In this document: one piece after another, positions 1 to 8,274 of the stretch
How positions within the stretch are numbered: the first letter of the stretch is position 1
Layout: each line of letters starts with the position of its first letter
DNA from: Novosphingobium capsulatum NBRC 12533
Lineage (GTDB): Bacteria; Pseudomonadota; Alphaproteobacteria; Sphingomonadales; Sphingomonadaceae
DNA: 64,000 nucleotides
Assembly: GCF_001598375.1 (NCBI RefSeq)
Contig: NZ_BCYV01000008.1
Coordinates: 248,001-312,000 of the forward strand
Direction: 5' to 3'
Translations under genes and position numbers: made by a program
The notes under the pieces: generated by a model
Seen by the model: only the letters and a program-made list of their open reading frames with translations
What the model was told of the DNA's origin: nothing
Database searches by the model: none

Positions 1-119
1 TTCGAACCATGCGCCATGGTGCTGCCACCCAGCACCATGGCAAGCGAGGCAGCAAGCAGCGCCCGCGCGCCGATCCTTTGGGCGCGGCGGCGAAGAGAGG
101 CATTGGAGTGGAAACCCAT
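1..119 (-). CDS. N-terminus of an exported protein (runs off window start)
   Basis: Reading leftward from an ATG at 119-117 gives 39 codons before the window edge. They encode an arginine-rich n-region (LRRRAQRIGAR), a hydrophobic stretch (ALLLASLAMVLGG) and small residues consistent with a signal peptide. A GGAG ribosome-binding site lies about 5 nt before the ATG. The mature protein is outside the window, so its function cannot be stated. It is on the same strand as, and downstream of, the tannase gene ending at 248, so it may belong to the same ester-utilisation locus. Confidence 0.6.
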   Translation of the reverse strand, partial: MGFHSNASLRRRAQRIGARALLAASLAMVLGGSTMAHGS

Positions 120-149
120 GTCTGCTCCGATAAACGAGGTCATGGCCGA

Positions 150-178
150 GTGATACAAACCTAACGCACGACTGACAA
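150..178 (-). promoter_or_regulatory. Candidate promoter for the truncated leftward gene
   Basis: On the minus strand a TTGTCA hexamer (178-173) is followed after 17 nt by TATCAC (155-150), about 30 nt before the ATG at 119. The spacing suits a sigma-70-type promoter, but the -10 match is weak, so this is a suggestion only. Confidence 0.3.
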
Positions 179-247
179 CGTTTTCCGTCACACTTTAGCC
201 AGGTACATTGGGCTCGATGTTGCGCAGCAAATCCCCGGTCGTCGCCG

Positions 248-2044
248 TTACCGGCAGACTGACGAAGCCGCGCTTTCGCTGTTGCCTGCGCGTGCATGCG
301 GCCATTGCGGATAGGGGCACAGCAGGCGGGTGCGCCCTGGCCACGGGCTGTCCTCACCGGCCGTGGCGGTGATCGCCTGCGGCGCAATACCCTTTTCGCG
401 CCAAGCGACCAGCGACGAGAAGATATCGAACCGATCGGTTGCCGGGCCACCGCGCCCGTGGTTCATGCCCGGAACCGCGTAAAAACGGATGAAGCGTGCA
501 GAGTTGCCGTGCTCATGCCTGTCCACTGCGGACAGCCAGCGGATCGTATCGAGCACCGAAAACACCGGATCGCTGACACCGTGGAACACGATGATCTTGC
601 CGCCACGCCGATAGAACGGCGAAAGATCGGTTGCGTCGGCATGCATGAAATCCACCGGCGCTTCGTGCAATGTGCCCCATTTGACATGCGCTGCGCGATA
701 GGCCTCGTCAATGTCGGCGCTCAGCGCATAGCGGGTCAGCGAGGTGACATCGGCCGCCACGTCGAGCGGCGGCGAGCGGAAGACTGCCGAATTGGTAGGC
801 GCGCCCAGGCGCAGCAAGGCGCCGTTGTTGATGGGTGAGGCATACCCCCCCATTTTCCAGATCCGCCAACCCTGCGTCACGCCATGGGCCGTGGCTGCAC
901 CAATGCCGGCATCCCACGCCCATTCGGAATAGATTGGCTTGCCATCACGGGTGCGCGGCCCACCCATCACCTTGCGCAGCGCCGCAACCTGCATCGGCAG
1001 CAGGCACGTGGCAGTCTTGAGTACCGGATCGTCGCTTGGGCAGGTGATCTTGGCCAGTTCGGGCACGACGCGCGCCGTGGTGCATGCGGTAAAATGCTCG
1101 ATCATGCCATCGCTGCGCCCGTCGAGCGCATCGCAGGCCTTCAGGATCGCGCCCTGCGCCAAGAGAATGTCCTGGTCGCTCATCGCCTTGTTGACGAGTG
1201 GCAAGCCATCGTTGCCCAATTGTCCCATGGCCTTGGCGACAGCGCCAAAGGCCTGTCCATCCCACAGCTGTGCAATGGACGCATAGGCCAGATGAAAGCC
1301 CGGATACCCAATCAGCGCGGCGTCGAATTCCTGCGGGAAACGCTGCACCGCCATCATCGCTTCCTGGCCGCCCTTGGAGCCGCCAACGAAATAGGTGAAC
1401 GCTGGCGCGCGGCGATAATAGGCCTGGATCAAGGCCTTGCCGGCCCTGACCACCGGGCCGATATAGCCAAAGCCATAATTGTGCCGAGCCAGGGCGTCAT
1501 GCCCGAACGTCACGATGCCTTGACGCGCAGGATCGTCGTTGACTGCGTTGTCGTGCCCGGAATCTGACGAAACGACGGCATAGCCCTGTGCCAGTGCGGT
1601 CACGCCCGGCTGGCTGGAAAAGCCGCCCGCCGCATCGCCCAGGTTGCCATCAGACCCACCGCCGCCCTGGAACACAAAGCGGCCGTTCCACGCGGCGGGC
1701 AGGCTCATGTGAAACTTGATCGCATAGATTTGCCCATTGGCACCCGCGCGTTCCTGCAGCTTGCCGATCACTTCGCAATGCGCTGGCATTGCCGGGATCG
1801 CAGCAGCCGGGCGGGCGCCATCCGCCACCGGCATCTCCTGTGCCGTTGCCGCACGAAAGACGGCCAGCGACAGCGTGGTGGATGCATCGGGAAACGTGGC
1901 TTTGGCCAAGGCGGCACAGTCCTGTGCGGAAGGGGCCTGTGCGGAAGGAGCCTGCGTGGACTGGGCCTGCGCCGCACGCGCTGGGCCGATCCCGGCGAGC
2001 AGAATTGCCAAGGTCAACGGGGCCATCGCCAGATTGTGCTTCAT
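248..2044 (-). CDS. Secreted tannase / feruloyl esterase family hydrolase
   Basis: 598 residues with a signal peptide (LTLAILLAGIGPARAAQA). The nucleophile motif G-G-S-K-G-G is near residue 223, preceded by the family's Q-G-G-G-G-S-D-G-N oxyanion region, and P-G-M-N-H-G near the C-terminus supplies the likely catalytic His. The family hydrolyses gallate or hydroxycinnamate esters, here probably in the periplasm or outside the cell. I prefer the ATG at 2044 because an AGGA site sits 6 nt upstream; the GTG at 2050 would abut that site. The gene is divergent from a MarR regulator, with a palindromic operator candidate in the shared promoter. The exact ester substrate is not predictable. Confidence 0.9.
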   Translation of the reverse strand: MKHNLAMAPLTLAILLAGIGPARAAQAQSTQAPSAQAPSAQDCAALAKATFPDASTTLSLAVFRAATAQEMPVADGARPAAAIPAMPAHCEVIGKLQERAGANGQIYAIKFHMSLPAAWNGRFVFQGGGGSDGNLGDAAGGFSSQPGVTALAQGYAVVSSDSGHDNAVNDDPARQGIVTFGHDALARHNYGFGYIGPVVRAGKALIQAYYRRAPAFTYFVGGSKGGQEAMMAVQRFPQEFDAALIGYPGFHLAYASIAQLWDGQAFGAVAKAMGQLGNDGLPLVNKAMSDQDILLAQGAILKACDALDGRSDGMIEHFTACTTARVVPELAKITCPSDDPVLKTATCLLPMQVAALRKVMGGPRTRDGKPIYSEWAWDAGIGAATAHGVTQGWRIWKMGGYASPINNGALLRLGAPTNSAVFRSPPLDVAADVTSLTRYALSADIDEAYRAAHVKWGTLHEAPVDFMHADATDLSPFYRRGGKIIVFHGVSDPVFSVLDTIRWLSAVDRHEHGNSARFIRFYAVPGMNHGRGGPATDRFDIFSSLVAWREKGIAPQAITATAGEDSPWPGRTRLLCPYPQWPHARAGNSESAASSVCR

Positions 2045-2081
2045 CGCCACTCCTTTGCTCGGTGCTTGATCGCCATCGCGT

Positions 2082-2097
2082 TATGCTAAATAACATA
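2082..2097. promoter_or_regulatory. Putative MarR operator between tannase and regulator
   Basis: TATGCTAAATAACATA is a near-palindrome in the divergent promoter region. It differs at two positions from the perfect palindrome TATGTTATATAACATA found upstream of the TonB receptor (4971-4986). Location and sharing suggest it is bound by the MarR protein encoded immediately to the right. Confidence 0.6.
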
Positions 2098-2151
2098 CCC
2101 TGTGCGGGGCAAATTCCGCCGCTCCGCTTGCCCAGGCGGCATCAGATCGAG

Positions 2152-2580
2152 ATGAACATTTCCATGGACAATCCGTTTCTCGCCTATCCCGGCTATCTTC
2201 TGCGCCGCGCCGCCAGCAGCCGCCTGGCCCAATTGGCGCAACATCTCGAGCCAATGGGCGTGGGCGTATCGGAAGCCTCGATCCTGGTGCTGATCGGCCG
2301 CAATCCAGGACTGTCACAAGCCGAATGCGGGCGCCTGCTGTCGATCAAGCGCCCCAACCTCAACCCGATCATCCGCCGCTTTGTGGAACGGGGACTGGTC
2401 GTGACCGGGCCGGGCCGCGGCCGCATCCAGACTTTGCACCTCAGCCCAGCCGGAACAAACCTGGCCGAACGCATCGTGGCAGAATTTTCCGCCCATGAAG
2501 CGCGCATCTATGCCGCGGTGCCAGAGCATCTCAAGGCCGAACTGGTGCCTTTGCTGCGGGCATTGTGGTGCCCGCCATAA
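2152..2580 (+). CDS. MarR-family transcriptional regulator
   Basis: 142 residues from the ATG at 2152, a usual MarR length. A winged-helix core is visible: V-S-E-A-S-I-L-V-L-I, then L-S-Q-A-E-C-G-R-L-L-S-I-K-R-P-N-L-N-P-I-I-R for the DNA-recognition region, and a G-L-V-V wing. An alternative ATG four codons later (2164) is possible. The gene is transcribed away from the tannase and converges on the TonB receptor gene. The 16-bp palindrome occurs in both target promoters, so the protein probably represses the tannase and receptor and is relieved by an aromatic ligand. The ligand is inferred only from the neighbours. Confidence 0.85.
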   Translation: MNISMDNPFLAYPGYLLRRAASSRLAQLAQHLEPMGVGVSEASILVLIGRNPGLSQAECGRLLSIKRPNLNPIIRRFVERGLVVTGPGRGRIQTLHLSPAGTNLAERIVAEFSAHEARIYAAVPEHLKAELVPLLRALWCPP

Positions 2581-2584
2581 TGCT

Positions 2585-2614
2585 TTCCCGGCAGGGCAAG
2601 CGCCCCGCCGGGAA
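2585..2614. terminator. Hairpin terminator between convergent genes
   Basis: An 8-bp perfect stem (TTCCCGGC at 2585-2592 with GCCGGGAA at 2607-2614) lies between the stop codons of the MarR gene and the convergent TonB receptor. It could terminate in both directions. There is no strong T-run. Confidence 0.55.
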
Positions 2615-2625
2615 GAGACGCACCA

Positions 2626-4929
2626 TCAGAACGTCTTGCTGAAGCGCACGCCATATTCGCGCGGCGCGCCATAGAGTTCGTTCTTGCCGTTCTGCCCGGC
2701 GACATAGAACTTGTTGGCCAGGTTGGTGCCATAGACCTCGGCCTTGAAGCCCCCCATGTCGAGCGTGATGCTGCCCTGGAGCAACCCGCGCGCCGCGATC
2801 AGGTCGGTAGCCGCCTGATAGGTGGGATAGGCCCACTGCGACCCGATGTAAGCATAGCCCAGGCGCGGGGTCAGCGTGCGTTCACCACCCAGGTCGATGC
2901 GATAGGCGGCTGACACGTTCCACGTCCACTTCGGGCTGTAGAGGTTCGGCCCGCCCGACGTGCTCGTGATCACATAGTTGAAGCAGCCGTTGCCGACCGT
3001 GCCCGGCGTGCCTGCCGGATTGCACTGCGGCGTGCTTACACCAGCCGGGATCGCCCACTTGTTGACGAGCGAGAGCGCGCTGAGCGAACTGTCGACGAAC
3101 GATAGGCCACCATCCACCGACAGGGCATCGAACTTGCCCTGGAAGCTGGCCTCAAACCCTTTGATGTCGGAGTTGGCGAGATTGACCACGCCGCTCTGGC
3201 CCGACAGCGGATTGATCACGTCCATCTGGAAGTTGTTGTACTTCATGTAGAACGCGCCGATCTGCGTCTTCAACCGGCGATCGAAGAAGCTGGATTTCCA
3301 GCCCGCTTCATAGTCCCACACCGTTTCCGGGCGGAAGCTGCCGCCCGGCGGGTTGATGCCGCCATTCTTGTAACCGCGCGCGGCAAAGACAAACAGCAGG
3401 TTGTCGGCATCGGGCTTGAAGTTTAGCGCGAGCTTGCCGGTCATGCGGCCATCGCCCTCGTTACCGGTCTGCGGCACCAGCACCGAGGCACCTACCGGCG
3501 GCACCGTCATCACCTGGGTGATGGTGGAGCCCGGCGCGGCGCGATAGACCGCGCCAAAGCCATCAACGTGGAAATGCGAATAGCGCAAACCGGCATCGAC
3601 CGAGAACTTGGGCGCCAACTGATAGCTGGCCTGCCCGAATACGCCCAGCAACACCTTGTTGGTCATCGGCTGGGGCAGTGTGGTGAACGCGCCGTTGGTG
3701 CTGTTCCAGTTGCGCAGATCAATCTTGTTGCGCTGCGCATAGCCGCCCAGCACATACTTGAATGCGCCGCTGTCGGGCGAGATGATGTTGATTTCCTGGC
3801 TGTAAACGCGCTCGCGCACGTTGTTGGCGCCAACCACCTGGTTCTGCACCTTGCCCAGCGCAGCCAGCGCGGGATAGCTGGCCCAGTTGGTGGGGTTGAT
3901 CGAGGTGGCGTCGGTTTCCGACACAGCCGCCAGGCGCTTGTTCTGATAGGCCGTGACCGAGCGCAGCGTCAGCCCGCCATCGAACTGGTACTTCGCTTCC
4001 AGCATCGTGGTGAAGGCACGCTCGAAGTTGGCGACCGGCGAGTCATAGCTCACCGTCCAGGGCGTGTTGGTGCGGCCCACGACATAGGGATTGTTGGCCA
4101 GCGTGGTGTTGATCGGCTGCAGCGCAAAACCGCCCGTGCGCCGCTGGACGGCTTCCACCTTCAAATTGGCCTGAAATCCGCCGAGCTTCCACAGGGCCTG
4201 CACACGACCGTCGATTTCATTAAGCCGTTCAGGCTGGTTCTTGGCCGGCCCGATATCCTTGAACCAGGCATCATGGCGATTGAACAGGCCAGAAGCACGG
4301 ATGGCGAACTTATCACCCACTGGCAGGTTCAGCGCGCCGTTGATGCCGGCATTGTTGTAATTGCCGTAATTGGCGCTGGCATAGCCACCCAGCTTGCCCA
4401 GCTGCGGACGCTGCGTGGTGAGGTAGACGGCGCCACCGGTGGAATTGGCACCCGACAGCGTGCCCTGCGGACCGCGCAGCACTTCCGCGCCAGCCATGTC
4501 GTAGAACTGCCCGTTTGACACGATCGGGGTCTGGAACACGCCATCGATATAGGTGGCGACGCCGTTGGTTACCTGCGGCGAAGCGGAAGCAAGCCCGATG
4601 CCGCGAATGTTGAAGCTGTCGGTGATGCCGGAACGCGAAATGGTGATGCCGGGCGCGGCGGTCTGCAAATCGAGCGCACGGGCCACGCGCTTTTCGGTCA
4701 GGGCGTCACCCGAAAGTGCCGTCACGGCGATGTTAACGCTCTGCACGCTTTCACGACGGCGCTGCGCGGTGACGACGATGTCCTTGACGTCGGGATCGCT
4801 CGGGGCAGCGGAAGCCGATGCAGCGGCTGGCTGTTCCTGCGCATCGGCAGCGAACGCCGGGATCGCGCAAAGGGCCGAGGTGCCCAGCAAAGCGCACGCC
4901 AGCCATGGTTTCATTCGATATGCAGTCAT
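2626..4929 (-). CDS. TonB-dependent outer-membrane receptor
   Basis: 767 residues from the ATG at 4929, which follows a strong GGAGAGGG site. After a signal peptide (LACALLGTSALCAIPAFA) comes a TonB-box-like segment (D-I-V-V-T-A-Q-R-R-R-E-S). The plug domain follows, with F-N-I-R-G-I-G and V-L-R-G-P-Q-G-T-L-S-G-A-N-S-T-G-G, then a beta-barrel ending in F-S-K-T-F with the terminal aromatic expected for BAM insertion. The type is common in sphingomonads for uptake of aromatic or plant-derived compounds. The shared operator links it to the tannase and MarR genes, so its ligand may be the tannase substrate or product. Confidence 0.93.
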   Translation of the reverse strand: MTAYRMKPWLACALLGTSALCAIPAFAADAQEQPAAASASAAPSDPDVKDIVVTAQRRRESVQSVNIAVTALSGDALTEKRVARALDLQTAAPGITISRSGITDSFNIRGIGLASASPQVTNGVATYIDGVFQTPIVSNGQFYDMAGAEVLRGPQGTLSGANSTGGAVYLTTQRPQLGKLGGYASANYGNYNNAGINGALNLPVGDKFAIRASGLFNRHDAWFKDIGPAKNQPERLNEIDGRVQALWKLGGFQANLKVEAVQRRTGGFALQPINTTLANNPYVVGRTNTPWTVSYDSPVANFERAFTTMLEAKYQFDGGLTLRSVTAYQNKRLAAVSETDATSINPTNWASYPALAALGKVQNQVVGANNVRERVYSQEINIISPDSGAFKYVLGGYAQRNKIDLRNWNSTNGAFTTLPQPMTNKVLLGVFGQASYQLAPKFSVDAGLRYSHFHVDGFGAVYRAAPGSTITQVMTVPPVGASVLVPQTGNEGDGRMTGKLALNFKPDADNLLFVFAARGYKNGGINPPGGSFRPETVWDYEAGWKSSFFDRRLKTQIGAFYMKYNNFQMDVINPLSGQSGVVNLANSDIKGFEASFQGKFDALSVDGGLSFVDSSLSALSLVNKWAIPAGVSTPQCNPAGTPGTVGNGCFNYVITSTSGGPNLYSPKWTWNVSAAYRIDLGGERTLTPRLGYAYIGSQWAYPTYQAATDLIAARGLLQGSITLDMGGFKAEVYGTNLANKFYVAGQNGKNELYGAPREYGVRFSKTF

Positions 4930-4970
4930 TTTCCCTCTCCAAACCTGCAACGCGTTTCGCGCCATCAAGT

Positions 4971-4986
4971 TATGTTATATAACATA
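4971..4986. promoter_or_regulatory. Perfect 16-bp palindrome, putative MarR operator
   Basis: TATGTTATATAACATA is a perfect inverted repeat 42 bp upstream of the TonB receptor start, in a locally AT-rich promoter region. The related copy at 2082-2097 makes a shared regulator likely. Confidence 0.65.
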
Positions 4987-5216
4987 TTATAGTGATGATC
5001 CAGAGGCTCATTGGAGCGCCCGCAAGAGATTTTCAGCTGTGGCTGCTTGGCAACACCGTCGAAAGCCAGCCTCAGCTGACTGGGGGAGCAGGCTTGGCGA
5101 TTCCTCCGACCGGCGGCTGATCCCGATTCAAGGCAGTGCCGCATCACGCATAAACTCAACCTGTTCAGATACATGAGCTGGACTACAGCAGTTGCCCCCA
5201 GGCACCAGCGGTTCTT

Positions 5217-5486
5217 TCACGAACTGGCCACGGGCCAGAACAGGATCGCCGTGCCGTCCCGGGTGACCAGGCGCGATCCCTGGTTGTAATAGTCGATCGC
5301 GATCGGCAGGCCGAACAGCCGCCGCATCAGCGCATAGCCGGGCATGATCTCGAGCTTGGCCCGCTCGGCCAGCAGCCGGTGCCAGTCCGTCTCGGTCAAC
5401 CACCAGCGCACGGGTTGAAATTCTTCAGCCCTTCCCCGTGCCGCCGTGCCATGGAAGAGGTATTCGGCGCGCTCGAGAATGCTCAT
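5217..5486 (-). CDS. Small conserved-looking hypothetical protein
   Basis: 89 residues (MSILERAEYLF...ILFWPVASS). There is no signal peptide or membrane segment. Its composition is that of a real soluble protein with many aromatic residues (R-W-W-L-T-E-T-D-W-H-R). I do not recognise the family. The start ATG at 5486 has only a weak upstream GGAA. The gene lies 67 nt downstream of a small membrane protein on the same strand, so the two may form a pair. A longer reading from further upstream is open, but its extra N-terminus looks like non-coding sequence. Confidence 0.5.
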   Translation of the reverse strand: MSILERAEYLFHGTAARGRAEEFQPVRWWLTETDWHRLLAERAKLEIMPGYALMRRLFGLPIAIDYYNQGSRLVTRDGTAILFWPVASS

Positions 5487-5553
5487 GCGGCCAGTTCCAC
5501 ACCGCGCGTGTACCAGGCAGTGCCTGCCCCGGCCACACGGGACTGCAGACGCG

Positions 5554-5751
5554 TCACGACGATCGACGGCGCGTTCTGAGCGCCTGCACGAAAAACAGTC
5601 CGGCCGCGCCAGCAACCAAGATGGCACTGCCGCGCCCTGCAAAGGCGATAGCCGCATCGGCAGCCGGCCGGGCATGCGCCGCCATCACCAGCGCAACGAT
5701 GAACAAGGCTATGCTCGATGCCAGCATGACCGCAACTGTGCGTCTGATCAT
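5554..5751 (-). CDS. Small membrane protein, unknown function
   Basis: 65 residues with two hydrophobic segments: V-A-V-M-L-A-S-S-I-A-L-F-I-V-A-L-V-M at about residues 6-23, and A-I-L-V-A-G-A-A-G-L-F-F-V at about 42-56. It ends in a basic tail, R-T-R-R-R-S-S. No motif gives a function. It is the upstream partner of the small protein ending at 5217. Confidence 0.45.
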   Translation of the reverse strand: MIRRTVAVMLASSIALFIVALVMAAHARPAADAAIAFAGRGSAILVAGAAGLFFVQALRTRRRSS

Positions 5752-5825
5752 GGTGCTTGGCTCCGGTTTCAGGCGAGCCAGTGTACGGACCGGCCAGAAC
5801 GCCTGCTACCGCTATTGCCGAAGGT

Positions 5826-5865
5826 CATCGCGCTTTGGCCCAAAATCGACGGGCAAAATGCGATG
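5826..5865. terminator. Imperfect inverted repeat downstream of the TSUP gene
   Basis: CATCGC (5826-5831) pairs with GCGATG (5860-5865), and the inner arms continue imperfectly as TTTGGCCC with GGGCAAA. It lies about 28 nt past the stop codon of the leftward TSUP gene, so it may be the 3' end of that operon. Confidence 0.35.
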
Positions 5866-5892
5866 GTGCGAACCGCTATGGAACAGCGCCGG

Positions 5893-6672
5893 TCAGAGCG
5901 AGGACAGCGTCACATAGGTGCCCACCGCGATGACCACGGCGGCAAACCCGCGCTCTAGCAGCCCCTTGTGCGTACCGATGATCTTGCCGAGCGCGATGCC
6001 CGCCATCGTACCGATGACGCCACCGGCAACCAGCAATGCCGTCACGTTCCAATCCACCAGCCCTGACAGGGCGTACGATGCCGCAGTGGTGAAGCCCAGC
6101 GCGCTGACCACGGCGAGCGACGTGCCGATGGCAAGCGGCAGCGGCATGGCGGTGGCCAGAATCAGCCCCGGCACGATCAGAAACCCGCCGCCAATGCCAA
6201 AAAAACCTGCAGCCAGGCCAACCGCAAAGCCAATCGGAACCAGGCGCGGCAACAGCTTTGCCGCGCTTTCGAGGGTCAGCCGCACGTCGGGCGCCTCCTG
6301 CCCACGCCGCTTGCGCAACATCAACAGGCCCACGCCGATCATCAACAGCCCGAACAGCACCAGCAACCGTTTGCCGTCAACAGCCTTGCCCAGTTCGGCA
6401 CCCAATGCCGCGCCTGCCATGCCCGACAGGGCAAAGACGCTGGCACAGCGCCACTTCACCCGCCCGCCGCGCGCATGACCGACCAAACTGGCCAGCGCAT
6501 TGACGGTGACAGCGACAGCGGCGGTGCCGATGGCGGCGTGCGGCGAACCAATCCGCACGACATAGACCAACAGCGGCACGGCCAGAATCGATCCCCCTCC
6601 CCCGACCAGGCCAAGGATCAGACCGATCACGCCGCCCGACAGGAGCGCTGCGAGGACAGTGGCGGAGTGCAT
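5893..6672 (-). CDS. TSUP (TauE/SafE) family sulfite/anion permease
   Basis: 259 residues from the ATG at 6672. It is a polytopic membrane protein with the two-half architecture of TSUP proteins. Each half carries a glycine-rich motif: G-L-I-L-G-L-V-G-G-G-G-S near the N-terminus and G-L-A-A-G-F-F-G-I-G-G-G-F-L in the middle. The gene starts 3 nt past the end of the rhodanese gene. Members of this family next to rhodanese and persulfide dioxygenase usually export sulfite or related sulfur anions. An earlier start would overlap the rhodanese gene. Confidence 0.85.
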   Translation of the reverse strand: MHSATVLAALLSGGVIGLILGLVGGGGSILAVPLLVYVVRIGSPHAAIGTAAVAVTVNALASLVGHARGGRVKWRCASVFALSGMAGAALGAELGKAVDGKRLLVLFGLLMIGVGLLMLRKRRGQEAPDVRLTLESAAKLLPRLVPIGFAVGLAAGFFGIGGGFLIVPGLILATAMPLPLAIGTSLAVVSALGFTTAASYALSGLVDWNVTALLVAGGVIGTMAGIALGKIIGTHKGLLERGFAAVVIAVGTYVTLSSL

Positions 6673-6674
6673 GA

Positions 6675-7199
6675 TCACCGCAAGACACCAGCCCGCCGGT
6701 TCCATGGCATCACCCGCAGCAGATGGGCCATGCCGCACCATCCCGTCACGCCGGCAAACATCAGCCCTGCGCCCACGAACGCCGACAGCGCGAAAAAGCC
6801 CGGCGCGACGAGCCCGCCAAGCAGCACCCCGGCCAGCACCAGCGCGCCCGCGGTAATCTGCACCTGGCGCATGATCTCCAGCGGCTGCGCCCGGTCGATC
6901 ACCGTAGGGTGGCCAGCCTGCCGCCAGGCGTCGATCCCGCCGCCAAGAATGAAGGCAGGTGCGCCCCCGGCTGCGGCGGCGAGCTGGGCTGCGTTGGCGG
7001 CAGTCCGCATTCCTGACTTGCAGTGGAACACGACTGGCCGATCGTCCCGCGGCAGATCGCCGATGCGGTCCAGCGGGATGTTGACGGCACCGGGAATACC
7101 CTCGTGCGCGTGTTCATCGGCGCCGCGCACATCGATCAGACGCGCGCCAGTATCGATCGCGGCGCGGGCATCTAGGGGGGAAAGGTTGGCAAGCGTCAT
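6675..7199 (-). CDS. Rhodanese domain plus DUF2892 membrane protein (YgaP-like)
   Basis: 174 residues. The N-terminal rhodanese domain has the active-site loop F-H-C-K-S-G-M-R-T with catalytic Cys60. Residues from about 110 form two membrane segments (ITAGALVLAGVLLGG and FFALSAFVGAGLMFAGV) of the DUF2892 type. This is the arrangement of YgaP-like membrane sulfurtransferases that move persulfide sulfur. The ATG overlaps by 3 nt the stop of a decayed ArsR-type gene, whose 3' end supplies the AAGGAG ribosome-binding site. Confidence 0.88.
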   Translation of the reverse strand: MTLANLSPLDARAAIDTGARLIDVRGADEHAHEGIPGAVNIPLDRIGDLPRDDRPVVFHCKSGMRTAANAAQLAAAAGGAPAFILGGGIDAWRQAGHPTVIDRAQPLEIMRQVQITAGALVLAGVLLGGLVAPGFFALSAFVGAGLMFAGVTGWCGMAHLLRVMPWNRRAGVLR

Positions 7200-7312
7200 C
7201 GCATCACTCCTTGCAGCATCAGCCGGCGTGCATTGCCGAGCGCCTCAAGCGTATCGGTGACCTGCCCGGCCTTGGCCTAGAACGTCGCCAGATCCATCAG
7301 GGGCCTGACCAT
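7196..7312 (-). pseudogene. Decayed ArsR/BigR-type repressor fragment
   Basis: From the ATG at 7312 the leftward frame reads MVRPLMDLATF, a TAG stop at 7279-7277, then AKAGQVTDTLEALGNARRLM, and ends in TGA just inside the rhodanese start. This matches the first helices of small ArsR-family sulfur regulators, which typically read ...A..A...LKALA...RLMIL. The winged-helix DNA-binding part is missing and one in-frame stop is present. The usual length of about 100 residues is reduced to about 38 codons. The retained 3' end provides the Shine-Dalgarno for the rhodanese. Confidence 0.65.
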
Positions 7313-7333
7313 CAGCGCCGTTACATTAGATAT

Positions 7334-7362
7334 TGCTAAAGTAGCATATCCTAATATATTAG
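7334..7362. promoter_or_regulatory. AT-rich palindromes in the sulfur-module promoter
   Basis: Two inverted repeats lie between the decayed repressor and the MBL gene. TGCTA-AAG-TAGCA is at 7334-7346 and the perfect palindrome CTAATATATTAG is at 7351-7362. Their AT-rich symmetry and position resemble the operators of BigR/YgaV-type ArsR repressors. They also overlap where a promoter must be, since the MBL start is only 22 nt downstream. Confidence 0.55.
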
Positions 7363-7383
7363 CAAGGGCTAACGGAGGAAATG

Positions 7384-8256
7384 ATGGCACAGCCCTTTAT
7401 CCAGGCGTTCTTCGACGAACCGACCAACACGATCAGCTACCTGGTTGCAGACCCGGCTACGCGCACAGCGGCAGTGATCGACCCCGTGCTCGACTTCGAC
7501 ATGGCTGGCGGCATCGCCGACACGCGCTCGGCCGCGCAGATCCTGGCCTTCGCCCAGGCGCATGACTGGCGGATCGCCATGGTGCTGGAAACGCACGCCC
7601 ACGCTGATCATCTGTCGGCGGCACCGTTCATCAAGGCACATACCGGCGCCTGGATCGGGATCGGCGTGCATATCCGCGACGTGCAGAAGATTTTCCGGCC
7701 CGTGTTCGCCATGGACGATCTCAAGACCGACGGTTCGGATTTCGATCGGCTGTTCGCGGATGGTGAGCGTTTTGCCATCGGGGAACTGGAGGTTGAGGTG
7801 CTGCATGTGCCCGGCCACACGCCGGCCGACGTGGCCTATCGCATTGGCGATGCAGCATTCGTGGGCGATACGCTGTTCATGCCCGACTATGGCACCGCAC
7901 GCGCCGATTTCCCGGGCGGAGACGCCCGCACGCTCTATCGCTCAATCCGCCGTCTGCTGGCCCTGCCCGATGCGACGCGGCTGTTCCTGTGCCACGATTA
8001 CAAGGCGCCCGGCCGGCAAGACTATCGCTGGGAAACGACCGTGGGCGAACAGCACCGATCCAGCATCCACGTTCACGACGGCGTGAGCGAGGACGATTTC
8101 GTCGCCATGCGGGAGCAGCGTGACGCCGGGCTGTCGGTCCCCAAGCTGCTACTCCCCTCGATTCAGGTCAATATTCGGGCCGGCCAATTCCAACCGGCCG
8201 ACGCGAACGGCGTTACGTATCTGCGCATCCCGGTGAAATGGCAGAAGCGTGGGTAA
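7384..8256 (+). CDS. MBL-fold persulfide dioxygenase-like protein (BLH/ETHE1-type)
   Basis: 290 residues from the second ATG, which has better spacing to the GGAGG at 7374-7378 than the ATG at 7381. The metal-binding motif T-H-A-H-A-D-H is followed by G-H-T-P-A-D, the V-G-D-T-L-F aspartate and L-C-H-D-Y. The sequence R-A-D-F-P-G-G-D-A is typical of the persulfide dioxygenase branch of the metallo-beta-lactamase fold. The likely reaction is oxidation of glutathione persulfide to sulfite, which the TSUP permease would export and the rhodanese process. It is divergent from those two genes over a shared promoter. Confidence 0.87.
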   Translation: MAQPFIQAFFDEPTNTISYLVADPATRTAAVIDPVLDFDMAGGIADTRSAAQILAFAQAHDWRIAMVLETHAHADHLSAAPFIKAHTGAWIGIGVHIRDVQKIFRPVFAMDDLKTDGSDFDRLFADGERFAIGELEVEVLHVPGHTPADVAYRIGDAAFVGDTLFMPDYGTARADFPGGDARTLYRSIRRLLALPDATRLFLCHDYKAPGRQDYRWETTVGEQHRSSIHVHDGVSEDDFVAMREQRDAGLSVPKLLLPSIQVNIRAGQFQPADANGVTYLRIPVKWQKRG

Positions 8257-8274
8257 TTCGCCGGTGGAAACCGA

